From NCBI GenBank assembly GCA_026745465.1, contig JACYXH010000114.1:865907-929906 (forward strand): 64,000 bases of DNA, given 5' to 3'. Under the pieces are notes generated by a model. That model was not told where the DNA came from. It saw nothing but the letters and a program-made list of their open reading frames with translations, and ran no database searches. Position 1 is the first letter of the stretch; each line of letters starts with the position of its first letter. Source of the stretch: Lota lota (Eukaryota > Chordata > Actinopteri > Gadiformes > Lotidae). The position numbers were made by a program, and so were the translations under genes. This document shows, one piece after another, positions 1-13,593 of the stretch.

Positions 1-123
1 CGGGTAATGTTACCCTAATGTTTTATTGGTAATAGCTAGTGTACTTACTTTGCTAAAGTGTGGTGCAGTTCATTTACAATGTATTGTAAGATATAAATAC
101 TGTAGATTGCATCATAATAACAT

Positions 124-124
124 C

Positions 125-163
<39 letters not shown>
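124..163. repeat. AAT trinucleotide microsatellite
   Basis: Uninterrupted AAT/TAA repeats of about 40 bp in AT-rich DNA. Seen directly. Confidence 0.9.
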
Positions 164-166
<3 letters not shown>

Positions 167-683
167 TAAAACACATTTCTTTTGTGTTTGGCCATAGATG
201 GAAAGGGAACCAGGACAATGAATCGATAAAATTAAATAACTGAATTAATTATTTCCATCTAGGTCATATTACACTTGCATACCATAATTGTTCCTCCCTA
301 GACTGCACTGAGAATCTGACATTGCCAAGTTTGCTCTGCACCTGCCAATTTGGATGGAAAGCCAATTTTATCAAATCAACTCAAATCTCTGACCTCAAAT
401 CCTTGTGTTATCCTGTTTGATGATGTTCTATCAATAACAATGTAGTTCTTTGGGTGACCAATATAGAATGCCATTTGAGTCAATATGAAATAAATAAATA
501 AATATGGCTATGAAATAAATCCAGAAATATATAAATGAGGCAATAAATATATAAATAAATATAAATATATACATTTGTCAATATATTTGAATGAAAAAAT
601 CTGTTTTTATTTTGAAAAGGACGTTTTTCAAAAGGAATACTTTTATTTATTTCACATTTGTGAAATAAATGTGGTTTCCTACA

Positions 684-899
684 GCCACATCTATTTATTT
701 CAGGGGACCTTTGTTTCCTAATGCCACATATATTTATTTCAGGGGACTGTTAATTCGTAATGCCACATCTATTAATTTCAGGGGACTTTTAATTCATAAT
801 GCCACATCTATTTATTTCAGGTTTTTTTTTATTCATAATGCCATATTTATATATTTAATGCCACATTTATTTCATAATGCCACATTTATTTATTTAATA
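684..899. repeat. 39-bp minisatellite
   Basis: The word GCCACAT (GCCATAT in the last copy) recurs at 684, 723, 762, 801 and 840, an exact 39-bp period for five units, followed by a decayed tail to about 899. Units are AT-rich with a central TTTCAGGGGACT core. The open frame across it is a by-product of the repeat. Confidence 0.85.
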
Positions 900-1272
900 G
901 CAAATCTATATTGTCCCGGACACAATTCTTTTCCACTACATGACAATTCAAAGTCAGACGTATCATTCACATTTTATGTGAAGGGTGTGGGACTGGAAGA
1001 AATTCTCGTTAGAATACAATATGCAATAAAATTTAACAATTCAAAAATAATAATAATTGAAACAGCATTTACATGATTGGTGGTGTGCAATACAATTGTC
1101 CATAAATCCCTTGTGCATGTGTGTCTGTTCAAATTAGCAGTCAGGGCTGCAGGCTGGTGGCGCATGCAATGGAAAGTTGAAGTGCCACTTAGTAGAAACA
1201 CCAATGCTACTTTCATATCTGGCAAAGAATGAAGGGCAGTCGCTGCCGAACCAACCTTTCTTAAATCACTTT

Positions 1273-1387
1273 CACCTGCATACCAGCACTGTGTTCACCT
1301 ACATACCAGCACTGTGTTCACCTACATACCAGCACTGTGTTCACCTTCATACCAGCACTGTGTTCACCTACATACCAGCAGTGTGTC
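1273..1387. repeat. 23-bp tandem repeat, five copies
   Basis: Five near-identical 23-bp units (core CATACCAGCACTGTGTTCAC) with only single-base differences, which suggests recent expansion. It lies downstream of pdlim4 exon 2 on the minus strand, presumably in intron 2. Confidence 0.85.
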
Positions 1388-1531
1388 CGTTAGGTTGTGT
1401 GCCCTGTTACTGCAAGTCTTGAGTTCTGACTCGAAAACTATAGCATTTAAGTGTGTGTGCTGCACACGTGTGTGTGTGTATGTAGTCTGCATGTATATCA
1501 TGCCTGTGGAAGTATGCACATGTGTATTTAC

Positions 1532-1683
1532 CCGCTGATGTGGAGTGTGAGCTGCTGAGTACATGTTTTGATTCTGTTCTGGGCCTCCATGTGGGTCATG
1601 GTCAGTGTACTGTCTCCGTTGATGGCCAGGATGGTGTCCCCTGGACAAAGGTCCCCCTGAGCCGCTTTGCTGCCCGCTGTCAC
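1532..1683 (-). CDS. pdlim4: PDZ and LIM domain protein 4, exon 2 (second half of PDZ domain)
   Basis: Read on the minus strand, an acceptor (TTTGTGACAG) at 1684 opens an exon starting GTG ACA GCG GGC and closing at a GTAAAT donor at 1531. Its 152 bp encode about 50 residues containing GSKAAQGDLCPGD, AINGDST and MTHMEAQNRIK, the core of the PDZ domain of the PDLIM/Enigma family. The phase-0 start joins exactly to exon 1 at 16063-16155; the exon ends in phase 2. PDLIM4 (RIL) is an actin-associated adaptor that binds alpha-actinin through the PDZ domain. The C-terminal LIM exons would lie to the left of the window. The extended open frame around it, through CA and GAAA repeats, is not coding. 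Confidence 0.85.
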
Positions 1684-1833
1684 CTGTCACAAACATAGAC
1701 ACACACACACACACACACAAAAACAAACACATAACCACACCCACATACACACCAACACACACACAAGCAAACACAAGACCAGTCACACCAGACAAGGAAG
1801 AGAAATTGGGAAATCTGTCAATGGTGTGTTGAA

Positions 1834-1956
<123 letters not shown>

Positions 1957-2878
1957 TCACATAACACCATTGGAGGGAAAGTGAAAGGTGTGTTAAAGAG
2001 AAGATAATATTAGGGTGGGCGTGCCAGCGCCCGGGTCCCAATCCACCAGGACTTGCTGTCTGTGGTTGGTTGCAGAAGAACCATGGGCAGTGCTTTAGGC
2101 TTACATTTCAATGACGAGTCAGCAGATCCAGGGTCTAGCCACACAAGAACCCTTTTTGATGTTGAATTTGAGTCTTGAATGCAAAGAGAGGTTTGGATCC
2201 AAAAACAATGCTTTGGAATATTTCAGATTTTTTTTATATAAGCATGACCTTTGGAAATTGAGGATAAAAATTAATGACGTGAGATTTTACGATCCTGAAG
2301 TAAATGTTCAACCTTACAGCGACTCTTAAATCACTCAATGTAAATATTTAAGAAAATATTCCCAGGCTCTGAGTGCTGCCTTTGAACAGAGATTGCATCT
2401 TTATAGGCTACACTAAAACCTTGACAACCATCTGTGAATCATCAACCTTCAGTGGTGCTAGCAAAAGAGTCTGTTCCAATATCTCCTTACTTTCTTCCTG
2501 ATAAAAGTGTGAAAATGGGACTAGATCTTGATCTCATCTAATATGTCTCAGGACAGAATGTGCGGTTTACACTAGCTATGTGTGTAAACTCTTCTTTGTA
2601 TTGTTTTTGACGGTTACCAGGTTTTGCTCTTTGACCATTTATTGCTTCAGCTCACGTCCTCCTTGGGGCCGTTTGAGGACTGGTTTGTAGGGAGAGTTTG
2701 GAGGCACTGGGGGAGTAGATTGACTTCCCTTGCTTTCCCAGAGGGTATTTTTCACCTTCAAAAACATACTTGGTGACCTTTGTTAACAATTTCCTGTAAT
2801 TGCACACTGATGCACACACACACATGGACATTCCTGCCTGTACTCATAGATACAAAAGGCAACATTCCCTCCACCGCA

Positions 2879-2880
2879 CA

Positions 2881-2923
<43 letters not shown>
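2879..2923. repeat. AC microsatellite
   Basis: About 22 CA units. Nothing recognisable as coding lies between 1960 and 4570. Confidence 0.9.
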
Positions 2924-2927
<4 letters not shown>

Positions 2928-3390
2928 ACACACTCCGTCACTCTTTCCAGGCAATCCACATGACCGGTCATCTGGTTCAGGCAGTCAAAGCTTGGATCCA
3001 ACCAACCAATCACATCAGCTGTCATCAAACCAAGACATCCGAAAGGAAAAAAGGCACCAGTCAAACGCTCATCCTCATATGGCAACAATCTGGAGTGGAA
3101 AACAGACGGGCCGTTGCCTGATTAAATTACATAAGACATGCTCTGGTAGCGTCTACAAAATGTGAACATGCGTTGTATAATCGTTTTGCGACACTCGTGT
3201 GCTACAGCTGGCCATAACCTTATCAATATTTAGTTTTTCTTCCTTTAGTTTTCTTTTCCCAGCAGTGAAGTAAACTAGCAGGATAACGATTAAGTAGATG
3301 CTTCACTGAGTGAATAATTAGTTCCCCATATATAAACCATGTGTGCAGCCATTTGTGCAACATTCTTGGCAAAGAGGTCAAAGAGTGGGG

Positions 3391-3420
3391 TGTGTGTGTG
3401 TGTGTGTGGGGGGGGGGGGG
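3391..3420. repeat. Compound GT/poly-G tract
   Basis: About nine TG units run directly into about 13 consecutive G residues. Confidence 0.9.
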
Positions 3421-4571
3421 TGCAGGTAAGGTATTTATTACCCCTTGTTGCTCAAAGGCTCTGTCTCAAACACAATTTTTCGCACTTCTGCTAGGTAATT
3501 CCTTTGAGCCTGGGCCTATAAGGGCTGGCAGGGTCTAAAGCCTTAAAATGGGAAGAAGATTGAGGATGGCCCTGGAGTTGGTCCTCATGCCCAAGTTCAG
3601 CTTGCCAGCATTTACAAAGACAAAGAAAACGTCTGACTTTTTACATTTACATTGCATTTCTCATCACTGTCAAGATTACAATGGTCAGCTTTTATACTGT
3701 GAAGATGAGAATAGTCTGAGTCTGCGGCAGCCACAGAAGATGGTACAGACCCACCGGCTGATGTGGAAGTGTGTGCAAACCAAACCACAGACTCGTATTT
3801 TTGCTGTAATGAAAGCACCCTGGCACAACCTCAGTTGTCAACTGTTATCGACCATGAATGTATTATGAGAACGTGGACAGGATAAAAGCTCAGCAAGTGT
3901 GTTTTAAAACAATCAACGCCACACGCTGGACCGATGTGTTATAGAGACTTTCTTCAGGATATGTGATATGGCAACTTACTATGACAAATACAATTATTCA
4001 TGGATAATTTTTTATTCATTACTTCTTTGTTTCTATTCCAATGTAAATACGGACATTTGTATACAAATGTCTTAGGTTCATTATCTACTTTGGGTTACTA
4101 ATAAGAACTAATTTGAACGAGGGGTTGCTAGGTAGATTTCAATCAAGCATGCCTCAGACACTTTTTTAACAAACATAAATCAAATGTTGGTATGTGGTTT
4201 TAACTTTGTGATATTTCAAGTATGTTTTCTCAAAAGAACACAACCGAGCCCAATAGAAAAACAGGATGACCCAAGGCCACAGCCAATTAAGGTCTGTGTC
4301 TCAGAATTCTTCATTTACTGCCTTCCAATGCACCTCTGGCTCTCAATCAGTTCTGGTAAGCGGAGAGGTCATAGGCATAGTGGGAAACATATGCGTGTGT
4401 GTGTGTGAGTCAATAAGTGTGTATCTAGCTGTCTCTGAGAACTAAACTTTATATTATGTGTGTTGGGATTGTGTGTATGCCTTTTTGTGTGTATGATTTG
4501 TTCATATATTCATTGCGTGAGCCTAAGGTGATGTGCGCGTCACCCATGTGTCAACTCTGAAACAGCAGACA

Positions 4572-4704
<133 letters not shown>

Positions 4705-4995
4705 CCTTGTGTACCTTTTAAGCTCTTTCTTTGTCTCAAGCACATTTCTTTCTTTATAGGAATCTCAACAATGTTATTAATTCTTATTCCAGAGAGAAGT
4801 TCCAAACAAGTATTTAATAAGAAAAGCCATCTGCCTCGCTGATAGATGACTTGAGACAGGAAAGCAAAATCATTCAAATGAGAGTGAAACGTCTATTACC
4901 CAGATGCATGTTTAATGATCAGCAGATAGCGTGGTTGGCAAAGAGACGGCCTACGATGTTGCACCGAGCCACCATGAGGATCCCTGACACCCACA

Positions 4996-5565
4996 GTGTT
5001 TGGTGTGTGTGGTTTCAACTGTGTTTGTCCTGTGTTTGGGTTATGTGGTTTCAACTGTATTTGTCCTGTGTTTGGGTTATGTGGTTTCAACTGTGTTTGT
5101 CCTGTGTTTGGTGTGTGTGGTTTCAACTGTGTTTTTTTCTGTTTTTGGTGTGTGTGTTCTCAACTGTGTTTGTTCTGTGTTGTCTGTGTGTGTGGTTTCA
5201 ACTGTGTATTTTCTGTTTTTGGTGTGTGTGTGTCCTCAACTGTGTCTGTCCTGTGTTTGTGCTGTGTTTGGTGTGAGTGGTTTCAACTGTGTTTGTGCTG
5301 TGTTTGGTGTGAGTGGTTTCAACTGTGTTTGTGCTGTGTTTGGTGTGAGTGGTTTCAACTGTGTTTGTGCTGTGTTTGGTGTGAGTGGTTTCAACTGTGT
5401 TTGTGCTGTGTTTGGTGTGAGTGGTTTCAACTGTGTTTGTGCTGTGTTTGGTGTGAGTGGTTTCAACTGTGTTTGTGCTGTGTTTGGTGTGAGTGGTTTC
5501 AACTGTGTTTGTGCTGTGTTTGGTGTGAGTGGTTTCAACTGTGTTTGTTCTGTTTGTGGGTGTGT
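4996..5565. repeat. 36-bp minisatellite (TGTTTGGTGTGAGTGGTTTC core)
   Basis: At least seven almost identical 36-bp units occupy about 5265-5560. They are preceded by more divergent, related units of 33-36 bp from about 5000. Because 36 is a multiple of three, several frames on both strands stay open with 12-residue periodicity (for example NCVCAVFGVSGF). No splice sites or homology support coding. Confidence 0.9.
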
Positions 5566-5795
5566 TCCACAGAGGGAGAGATGCAGAGAGAAAGAGGGAG
5601 ACGGAGATAGAGAGAGAGGGGGAGAGACAGTTGGAGAGGGAGGGGGTGAGATAGTGAGAAAGAGTAAGGGAGGGAGAATAAAGAGCAAGAGGGAAGGAGG
5701 GATCGACAGAGAGAGCGGAGATAGAAAGAGGGAAGGAAAGATAGAGGGGGTGAGAGAGATAGCGAGTGATAGAGAGAGAATAAACAAAGCCAAAA
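5566..5795. repeat. GA-rich purine tract
   Basis: About 230 bp almost wholly of A and G on the plus strand (GAGAGA, GGGAGA runs), directly abutting the minisatellite. It is low complexity; a triplex-forming property would be inference. Confidence 0.85.
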
Positions 5796-7392
5796 GCAAC
5801 ACAAAAGAGGACCTGTGGGCCCATGCTTGAATGTGTATGTTCATGTAAAACGCTCATTTGCAAGAACAGCCTTTGGGCAATGCATATTGTGGAGTGGTTA
5901 CTGTGAGTATCCATCAGTGAGCCTGCATCATCTAGGATGTTTATGTTTTTGGTCCCATAAATTATGTGGCATTAGTTGTGCTGTTGATTTGATTCCATAA
6001 ACAATAAAGAAACTATTGCAAGTGATAATTTATGGATGTTTCTGCATACTAGTCACACTAGTCCTTTTGATCCTACAGGAATAACTTAAAATACTTTTTT
6101 TCCTTCATCAGATGAAGTGTGCTTCTCCTGGTCAGTGGGCTGCGGCCTCACACATCCATTGTGCAGAGGATGGTTCCTGGCACTGTGCCAAGCAGCCTTT
6201 TGTTTGTTTGCTGTTTCCATGTGAGAAACCATGGTCACGACCTTGATGGCGACCATTTCAAATACATTTCCAGGCACTGTGGGCTTCTATGAGTCTCATT
6301 GTCACACTTTCACTCTGCCAAGATGAAAACACAATGGCAGTGCTGAACAGTTTATTAAAATTAACGTTTAAAGGGACCATTACAGAATTGGTCTCTAAAA
6401 GAAAACCGACTGTGTGTCTGTGCACTTATGCATGTGTATCAGTGCACACATGCATTTCATAAAAGTATAATTTAGTATCCCCTGTAGCAAACAAGGATGC
6501 AGAATCCAGATTAAGAATATATTAATCTCAACCATCAACAGTGCCAATTGCCCTGTTCTCTTTCTAGAAGTCCTTTAACATTTATATACTGTATATATTA
6601 TACAAATCTACGGCATAGTGAAGATTGCATTCGTCTTTTCGTGGCCCATGGAGTAGAAGTTAAATCTTAAACTTGAGGGAGAAGAAATCACAAGCTCTAA
6701 AGATTTGAATGACTCAACACCCTCAATGACGACAGCAAAATGATTTGACAGCACCACCCGCCTATTATCTTTTGCTGAACTGGCTGAGTCGCTGCTCAGC
6801 TCACAAAAGCCATAATTCTAGCTTAGAGAAAACACGCAGAGAGCAGCTTCAGTCGACAATTATTTAAAGGAGAAAAATAAGAAATAAACGAACAGAAAAA
6901 ACAACAATTTAGGTCACATGTGTTTTCTCTGGTATGTGCAGACAATCTAACAGATTGAGAGACCCTTTATGAGGCAGAAAATGGCAGGGATGTTAAGTTC
7001 ATTGAGGACGTATACTATTTCAAGGTTGTGCCAGCACTACTGTAGAATAAGCATGCAATCTGAGTTATACTACAAGTACTAAATTATGATTCCCTGTAAA
7101 CACATGCCCTTGGAAATTCACCTCAACAGTGATAAGATCCAAGCGTGAGCATGGAATTTCAATGGGTTGTTGAAATCGCATGGCTTGCTGGCTCACTTAG
7201 AAGGTCAAGCAAGGCAATAGCATGGCTCGATTTATGAGGATTAACCAGGTAGGAAGTGGATTCCCTTTGGGTCTAGCCATTATAAATAGATAGCACTGTT
7301 AGTGCAGTAAAGCAATTGGGAACATTTTATCATTTTACTGTATAAAGCCTTAACCATAAACAATTGCATAAAGAGCTCATTTGGGGGTTGTA

Positions 7393-8315
7393 GCAGGGCT
7401 CAAGACTGCGACCAAAATGGTCGCATTTGTGATAATTTATTCGGTGGATGCGAGGTAATTTTTTCCCAGGTCACATCGGTGCCTGTAAAAATAACAATAT
7501 ATAATAGTTCTCCCCAATTAATGTAATAGGGAATTGAAACAGTTAAATTTGTTTAACCGTTTTTAAACATGTTTTATTGGAATAACACTAAAACAACAAT
7601 AAGAAAAGCTACAATATCATAAGTAAGTGCTGTGTTGAAGTCAGTGGCTTTCACTTGGTAACAGTGGGTCGCACATCAGAAGAGCCACATCGGGCAGCGT
7701 CCCGTAGTAGAAAGACAACACATTTTAGGTCTTGTTCTGTGTTTAATATAGTGGGTGGTAATGAAGGTTTTGAGCAGTGCTGGATGCTATAGAGCTGATG
7801 TATGCAGTGCTTATGTGAGTGCTCACATTGGAAACACGACCCACTTAAGTTTCAGTTAAAACAAATGGATAAAAAGGAGGTTTGTACACTGTGCAAAGTT
7901 TCGATGAAATTGCACAACAGCATTTATGCTAATTAAGATAAAAGAATACGAAACAAAAACACACACACACACACACTATTCTGGATTACAGATCGCCAAA
8001 AAAGATAACTGTAACTGGAGTATATTATCTTATTACCAGCGGGTTATTATTAGTAGGGAGAGAAACTGACTCAGGTTTTATATTGAGATGCCACTGTATT
8101 ATATGCAGGCGTGTGGAACTATGAGGCAAGCTATCGTATCTTGATCATATCGTCCCTTCTGGCGTACACAATTTCAGTCACTTTCTTCTCGTTGGGGTCC
8201 GACGGTGGAGGTGGGCCTAAGGCTGGAGGTCTGCAGCTAGACCCTTCTTAAAAAGCAGCCAAAAAAGGGGTGCGACCAAATTTGTTAGGATGCCACCAAA
8301 TGAAAAGGTAAACAA
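7393..8315 (+). mobile_element. hAT-type transposon remnant
   Basis: Starts at CAGGGCTCAAGACTGCGACC, resembling a hAT terminal repeat, and contains a short frame near 7866 (KKEVCTLCKVSMKLH) like the start of a BED zinc finger. Near 8270 a sequence with GTGCGACCAAAT resembles the internal part of the other end. The segment 7570-7856 has a diverged copy at 50519-50837 in the same orientation. No intact transposase remains. Boundaries, especially the right one, are approximate and no 8-bp duplication was identified. Confidence 0.5.
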
Positions 8316-9683
8316 TGAAGGTAGGCTTCACTTAATGATAGAAATAGCTTTTTGTTGATCTCGGTTTTAGGATGCAATAACCAGCCTTCACTCTCCCTGT
8401 GTTTTTTGTTTGGTTTTTTCATGTAGGGTTGCGCTAAAAGAAGTAAACCTAGACGTGTCATTATTCACACATCCCCGTGTTAGTTGAAACTACTGAAGTA
8501 ACCTGATAGGACAAGGCTGTTCCCTGCTAATTCCCTCTGCTTCATGTGAAACTAACTTGCTGCGCCGCCGCTTTAATGGAAGATGAGCGAGAGCGATTTT
8601 CAATGTCACTAAATGGCGTAACCTAAGCATTACATATTGCCAAACGATTGCTGCCATAGTACTTGCATGTCAACATAGTTCCTACCATGTGAAGCAAAGG
8701 GTTTCTTTAAACCTAGACTTCATAACAGGGCTGTCCGTTGTAGCTGGACCCCCGGTCTGAGCTCGTGAGAGAAGCGGTAGTCAGCGCTCCTTAATGGGCA
8801 CGGATGTCACAAAGAGTCGGTGTGTTACTCCGAATACAGTATACGCTTCCTTTGGTGGTTATTTATGTTGTTTTGTAATGTTTTATGTTATCTTTGTAAC
8901 TAAAAGATACGACTGGACTAATTATTCATTTAGTCATACGGCGCTGCCATCTTTATTCTGCAACCTTCTTATGTACATCCGGTTCAACAGAACATTCCAA
9001 CAGGAAGTTCTAAGGATGTTACAGTTTAATATTTTAATTGTAGTTTGGCTCAATTTACTCGCAAAACTCTCTAAATAAATCCCAATAAATAATTTATGTT
9101 GTACAATGGGCTATCGCCGACTTGGTTGACTACTTAAAATCATAACACGCGACACCTGCAGCCTTTAAAGGGATTGCTTATGCGCAACGCGGTTGTATAT
9201 CTGTATAATAGTCTTGCGCAACATCACAGGATGCAAAAAGTAGGCTACAGATAGAAGCATCTACCTTAGACGCGAACGTTGCCGATCCCACCATCTTCAT
9301 AAACATCCAGACACACGCTGTAAAATCAGTTAAACTATTTATTCTTTATACACATACAATACAATAATGACCAATTTACTGTCTGAGTCATTATTTGATG
9401 TGCAAAGCTTAGTAACAACACCTGCTTTTTCCTGGTAGCCGTACTTTTCTCTGCCTGCCAATACTGATATGTGCAGAGCGTATTACTGTTACATTTGATT
9501 ATATGTTGGATTAAATCAGTGTTGGTTGTGTATAGCCATACAGTCTACGGTATTATCCGTCATAGCTCCTTTCCTTAGTGTGCGATTGAGAATGTGTTGG
9601 ACTGACTTATTCCAATAAATAGTAATCCTAATAGTAATAGTAATTCCTTATCCTTTGATAGTGATGTTAAATTTATTTGATGT

Positions 9684-9743
9684 GGTTTAAGCAGCCTCAC
9701 CTGGCCGAGTCTGATTGGACTCTGAGGGTGGGTGAGGCTACAC
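9684..9743 (+). repeat. Dispersed repeat copy (partner inverted near 26013-26080)
   Basis: About 60 bp containing AAGCAGCCTCACCTGG matches, in reverse complement and with small indels, the block near 26013-26080 inside an LTR-like remnant. It is probably a fragment of the same LTR family. Confidence 0.6.
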
Positions 9744-10072
9744 TCTAACTACACTCTGCTCCTCCCCTATCTTATGCTTCTTTCTGCTCTATTGTCTCCT
9801 CCCATCCCATGAACAGATGTATTCCTCTAGGACCTGTTGCTATACAACCAGGCTAAGGTAATCGACAGCACACACAGGCTCTGAAGAGGGAATTAGCCAC
9901 ATGGACTTCACTAGCTTTCACCAGGCAGGGTTACATGATATTTACTGAGCAGTCAAGGTGATTGAGAACAATGGGGAATAGCATTGGGGTTTACTCCCTC
10001 CTCATAGGAGACCCTTTGGATACAGAAAGACTATCTCTGAATAATGTCAGTTTCTGAAACACATTGAGACAC

Positions 10073-10200
<128 letters not shown>

Positions 10201-11081
10201 TTTCCAATGTCTTCCTTTCTTGTTGACACTGCGGCTGTTTAACACTCTTTATTTGCTGTCTGGAGAGCTAGTTCATTGTGTGGATGTGGAATGCAGTGAG
10301 AGTGTGACAAGAAAGGGACTCAGGGAGAACTTTATCAACGTTGAAGGACTACACTTGATGCCACTGGTCTCCATGGGGATGAGCCAGATCTGGCATAATT
10401 AATTCATATTTTGCTCAGTGTCTGCAAGGAGCATTTGGTTACAACTGAAGGTAACATTTCCTTTTCCAATTCCATTATCAAACCTGTTGGGAAATAAAGA
10501 CAATATACATAGAACATTCAACACCCGATGCAGAGAATAGATGATGGAGTTGCTCTGATTAAAGTGAATTTCCCAGAATATCTCTCAAATCAAATCAAGA
10601 TGATGCCTTAAACATAACAGGTGTCCGGTTGCATGATCTTCTCATAATACAATCTAGCCAACAAATAGCCTTTCTGTACATCCCTTCAGATAGGTACACA
10701 AGGGTGGGCTATATCTTTCATTATGTATATGACAAAAGTACAACCGAAACTCACTTTTAGTTTTGACAAGCAGCTTATACACGTGCAAACAAAAGTACCT
10801 CTAATACATTTTATGGCTGTTGGCCTGCAACATTGTCTCAGCTATTCACAATAGGGATTCTTTGCTCATTGCTCCAACCGTCATTTTCACATTGCCAACA
10901 AACCAGGAATGCTGTTGGAACAACTGTTTGTTGCTGAGGAACACAAGATATCTGTGGCCTGTTCACAAACATCTCAGTAGTGTTATGGTGGTAAGCAGAC
11001 CAACATACAATATCAGAGATCATTAAATAGCTAACATATCTCTAAACCACACAACTGAAGGCATCCTTTTAATGATCTATC

Positions 11082-11084
<3 letters not shown>

Positions 11085-11121
<37 letters not shown>
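11085..11121. repeat. AC microsatellite
   Basis: About 18 CA units. The surrounding 10.2-12.2 kb shows no supported exon. Confidence 0.9.
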
Positions 11122-11122
<1 letters not shown>

Positions 11123-12252
11123 CAATTTTTCCAAAGTATGAAAACTTTGGAAAATTTGGAAAACAAACGCCCATTGCGGTGTTTGTCTTTTTGGGAACAT
11201 GGTCTAAAATCAGAGGGTACTAGCATTAATCCTCCTGGACAAATGACACCCTTGGTATTCTGCTAATGCCAGGGCCCTATAGTTAAAGGGTCGAACTGGG
11301 GCCGGGGAATAGGCTACAGCTGAGAACAACACCTGGAATCCCTCAGCGGCACCAAGAAGCTCTGAACGAAAACAAATGTCAACACGCCCCTCCCTTCAAG
11401 CCCCTCTGCTGCTGCCGCCTCTCCGGGAGAACGACGGTGTTTACCTTGGCGGGATTAAGTATTGGCTACCACCAGCTCCTCTGCTGCTGCACCTTGGCTG
11501 GCTCTGAAACCACCACTCTCAACCATTTGAGTGATATTTTTGGACATTTCTGCATCCTTAATTCATTTTCTTTTTTTTAAACTGAAATTTTACACTGCCC
11601 AATTCAATTAGGATTTTGTGAACCGTCATTAAAAGTTAAATGAAATAGAATATTGTAGGCTTAACCTGTCAAAACAGTGATAGTAGCCCGTACATGACCC
11701 AAAGAGGTCTGGTAAGCAACTTCACTGAGCCTCATCTGGCAGTATAAAGTGCTCTTTTAACTTGCTGTTTTTCATTTTTTTAGGGCCTCGGACAAGGCAA
11801 ATCCATCTTAACTATGTAATATAGGGCTATTTATAGATCTCATAAGCAATACAAAAAGTCATAAGAATTAGTCTTAGTCCAAATAAGAACAGGTTGCTTG
11901 ACTATGGTCCCAGGGTACTATGTTCCCCTGCTCTTTCTAATCTACATAATGGGAACCTGAAAGAGATGTACCCCAGTTTTGTATTTGCTTAATATGACAT
12001 GAGCTGCGGTCAAAAAGTAGTTTTTGCTTAGGAAAGTTCCTAACTGAGTGATATTTTCATACAGTCATACTAATTGGGATTCATGTATAATCATTTAAAT
12101 TCCAACCTTGGTAAGGAAGTTATATTTTTCACCGGGTTGTCCACGTTTATACAGCCTGGATGAAACAACACGGTAAAGCACGGGCAAAGTATCTAACATG
12201 CGCTTTTTGTTGTTCATCTTCAGAACATTGTAGTTTCAACGCAAGGGCCTCC

Positions 12253-12385
<133 letters not shown>

Positions 12386-12439
12386 AAGTGAGAACATTAA
12401 GAATATCAACTGTAGACCAGCAACCTGTTTGAAAAATGT

Positions 12440-13593
12440 TAGGCTAAATACAAATAATATTAAAAGTGGCCAGCATGTTGACAACTGAACTTCCATGAGC
12501 TTAATGAGAAGGGTGCGCCTGCCTCTGCGAACACAGTCCTGCGATGTCTGGATCAACCGAGGTCAGCTTCAGTCTCAGGTCTGGTTCAGCATCCATCCTG
12601 CTTTCGTATTTCGTTTTTATGACGGCAAGTGAAGAGAAGCCTTTCTCGCACAGATATGTGGTCGCAAAAGGAAGGAGAAGGCCTTGTCCGAAAGCGCAGG
12701 GTGTTCGCTGTGTTGCTGGATCCAAAAGTCCAACAACGACTGAAAGCAGAATTCAATGTTTCGTCGCATGACAATTCTATTAAACTCTCCTGCTCACCAA
12801 CAGTGAAGTCCTTGGGCATTTCAGAGGTTTCGATGCTGAACGGGTTTCTCATCCAGTTGTTCGCTTCGGCCATCAATGGGAAATATTTGTAGAACTGTTG
12901 TCCGAGCAAGACGAAGTGCGCAATGATGTTGTTCCTGACTATTGAATCGTGGACTTGGGACTGCTTCAATCCGTCACGTTTTCTTAGGAAAAAATTAACT
13001 GGTTTGTCTTTCAGCACTGCGTGTTTGGTTGTAAGATGCCGTTTGAGATGCGATGGTTTCATTGGTTCATTGCTGAGAACATCACCACACACTGCGGCCC
13101 ATTCCAGCTGAATCCAAATTTGATGTAACTCTAGTCATATTTCCTTATTGTCTTGCGCCGTTTGCTGCTAGGAGGTGCTGTTGAGACTTCACTGGCAGCA
13201 CCTGTGCTCGTTTCACTGTCGTCCACTTCAGTTTCTACAGGTCTGCTCGAATTATTCTCCTCCTGATCCGCACTTCTCTTCCAAATAGTTCCCGTTTGGA
13301 GCCACGATCGCAGTGTTTTTGAACTATTCATAATTTTAGCGCTTATATCTTGCCGTCAGAGTTGAGCTTGTAATCGTGGATGTTTGTGCGCGCTAACCCG
13401 ACTATGTAACAGGCTGATATTGAAACAAATATATTACTGGAAAGGCTAAACTTTCCCATTTTCAATGATCTCATGGTATTTTCATTCGTACTAGTATTTT
13501 GATAGTATGTTTTTAAATCAATTGTATTTATTATTATTTTCTGAGATTCCTCCACGTATCACTAAATAGCGCACACAGTTTGAGAACCAATGA
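12440..13593 (-). mobile_element. hAT (Charlie/ZBED-like) transposon, internally deleted
   Basis: The right edge reads, on the minus strand, TTGGTTCTCAAACTGTGTGC, which resembles the end of hAT-Charlie elements (commonly beginning CAGTGGTTCTCAAACT). The element carries a BED-finger N terminus and the last part of the transposase but lacks most of the catalytic middle. The left terminus was not found; it may be lost next to the CA repeat. Confidence 0.65.
12501..13331 (-). pseudogene. hAT transposase remnant (BED finger plus C-terminal dimerisation segment)
   Basis: Three pieces lie in order on the minus strand: 13331-13131, a Ser/Thr-rich leader with a basic SSKRRKTIRKYD end; 13092 down to about 12700, a BED-finger piece with CGDVLSN, KPSHLKRHL and FFLRKRD; and 12725-12501, the hAT C terminus with TYLCEKGFSSL, KTKYESR and MDAEPDLRLKLTSVDPDI. 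These match the SCAND3/ZBED5-like hAT family. The full-length family is about 500-700 residues, so most of the RNase-H-like core is missing and frames change between pieces. It is non-functional and lies antisense-independent within pdlim4 intron 1, in the same orientation as that gene. Confidence 0.75.

Noticed and set aside
2111..2329. 72-codon plus-strand frame
   Set aside because: No recognisable domain or splice signals; within pdlim4 intron 1.
5250..5560. Regular repeats resembling a CRISPR array
   Set aside because: Units are contiguous with no unique spacers, and the genome is eukaryotic.
5000..5914. 200-276-codon frames over the 36-bp minisatellite on both strands
   Set aside because: Periodicity of 12 codons caused by a repeat length divisible by three; several frames are open at once.
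8794..9078. 94-codon plus-strand frame with hydrophobic stretches
   Set aside because: Looks like a chance AT-rich frame; no family match and no upstream or downstream exon.
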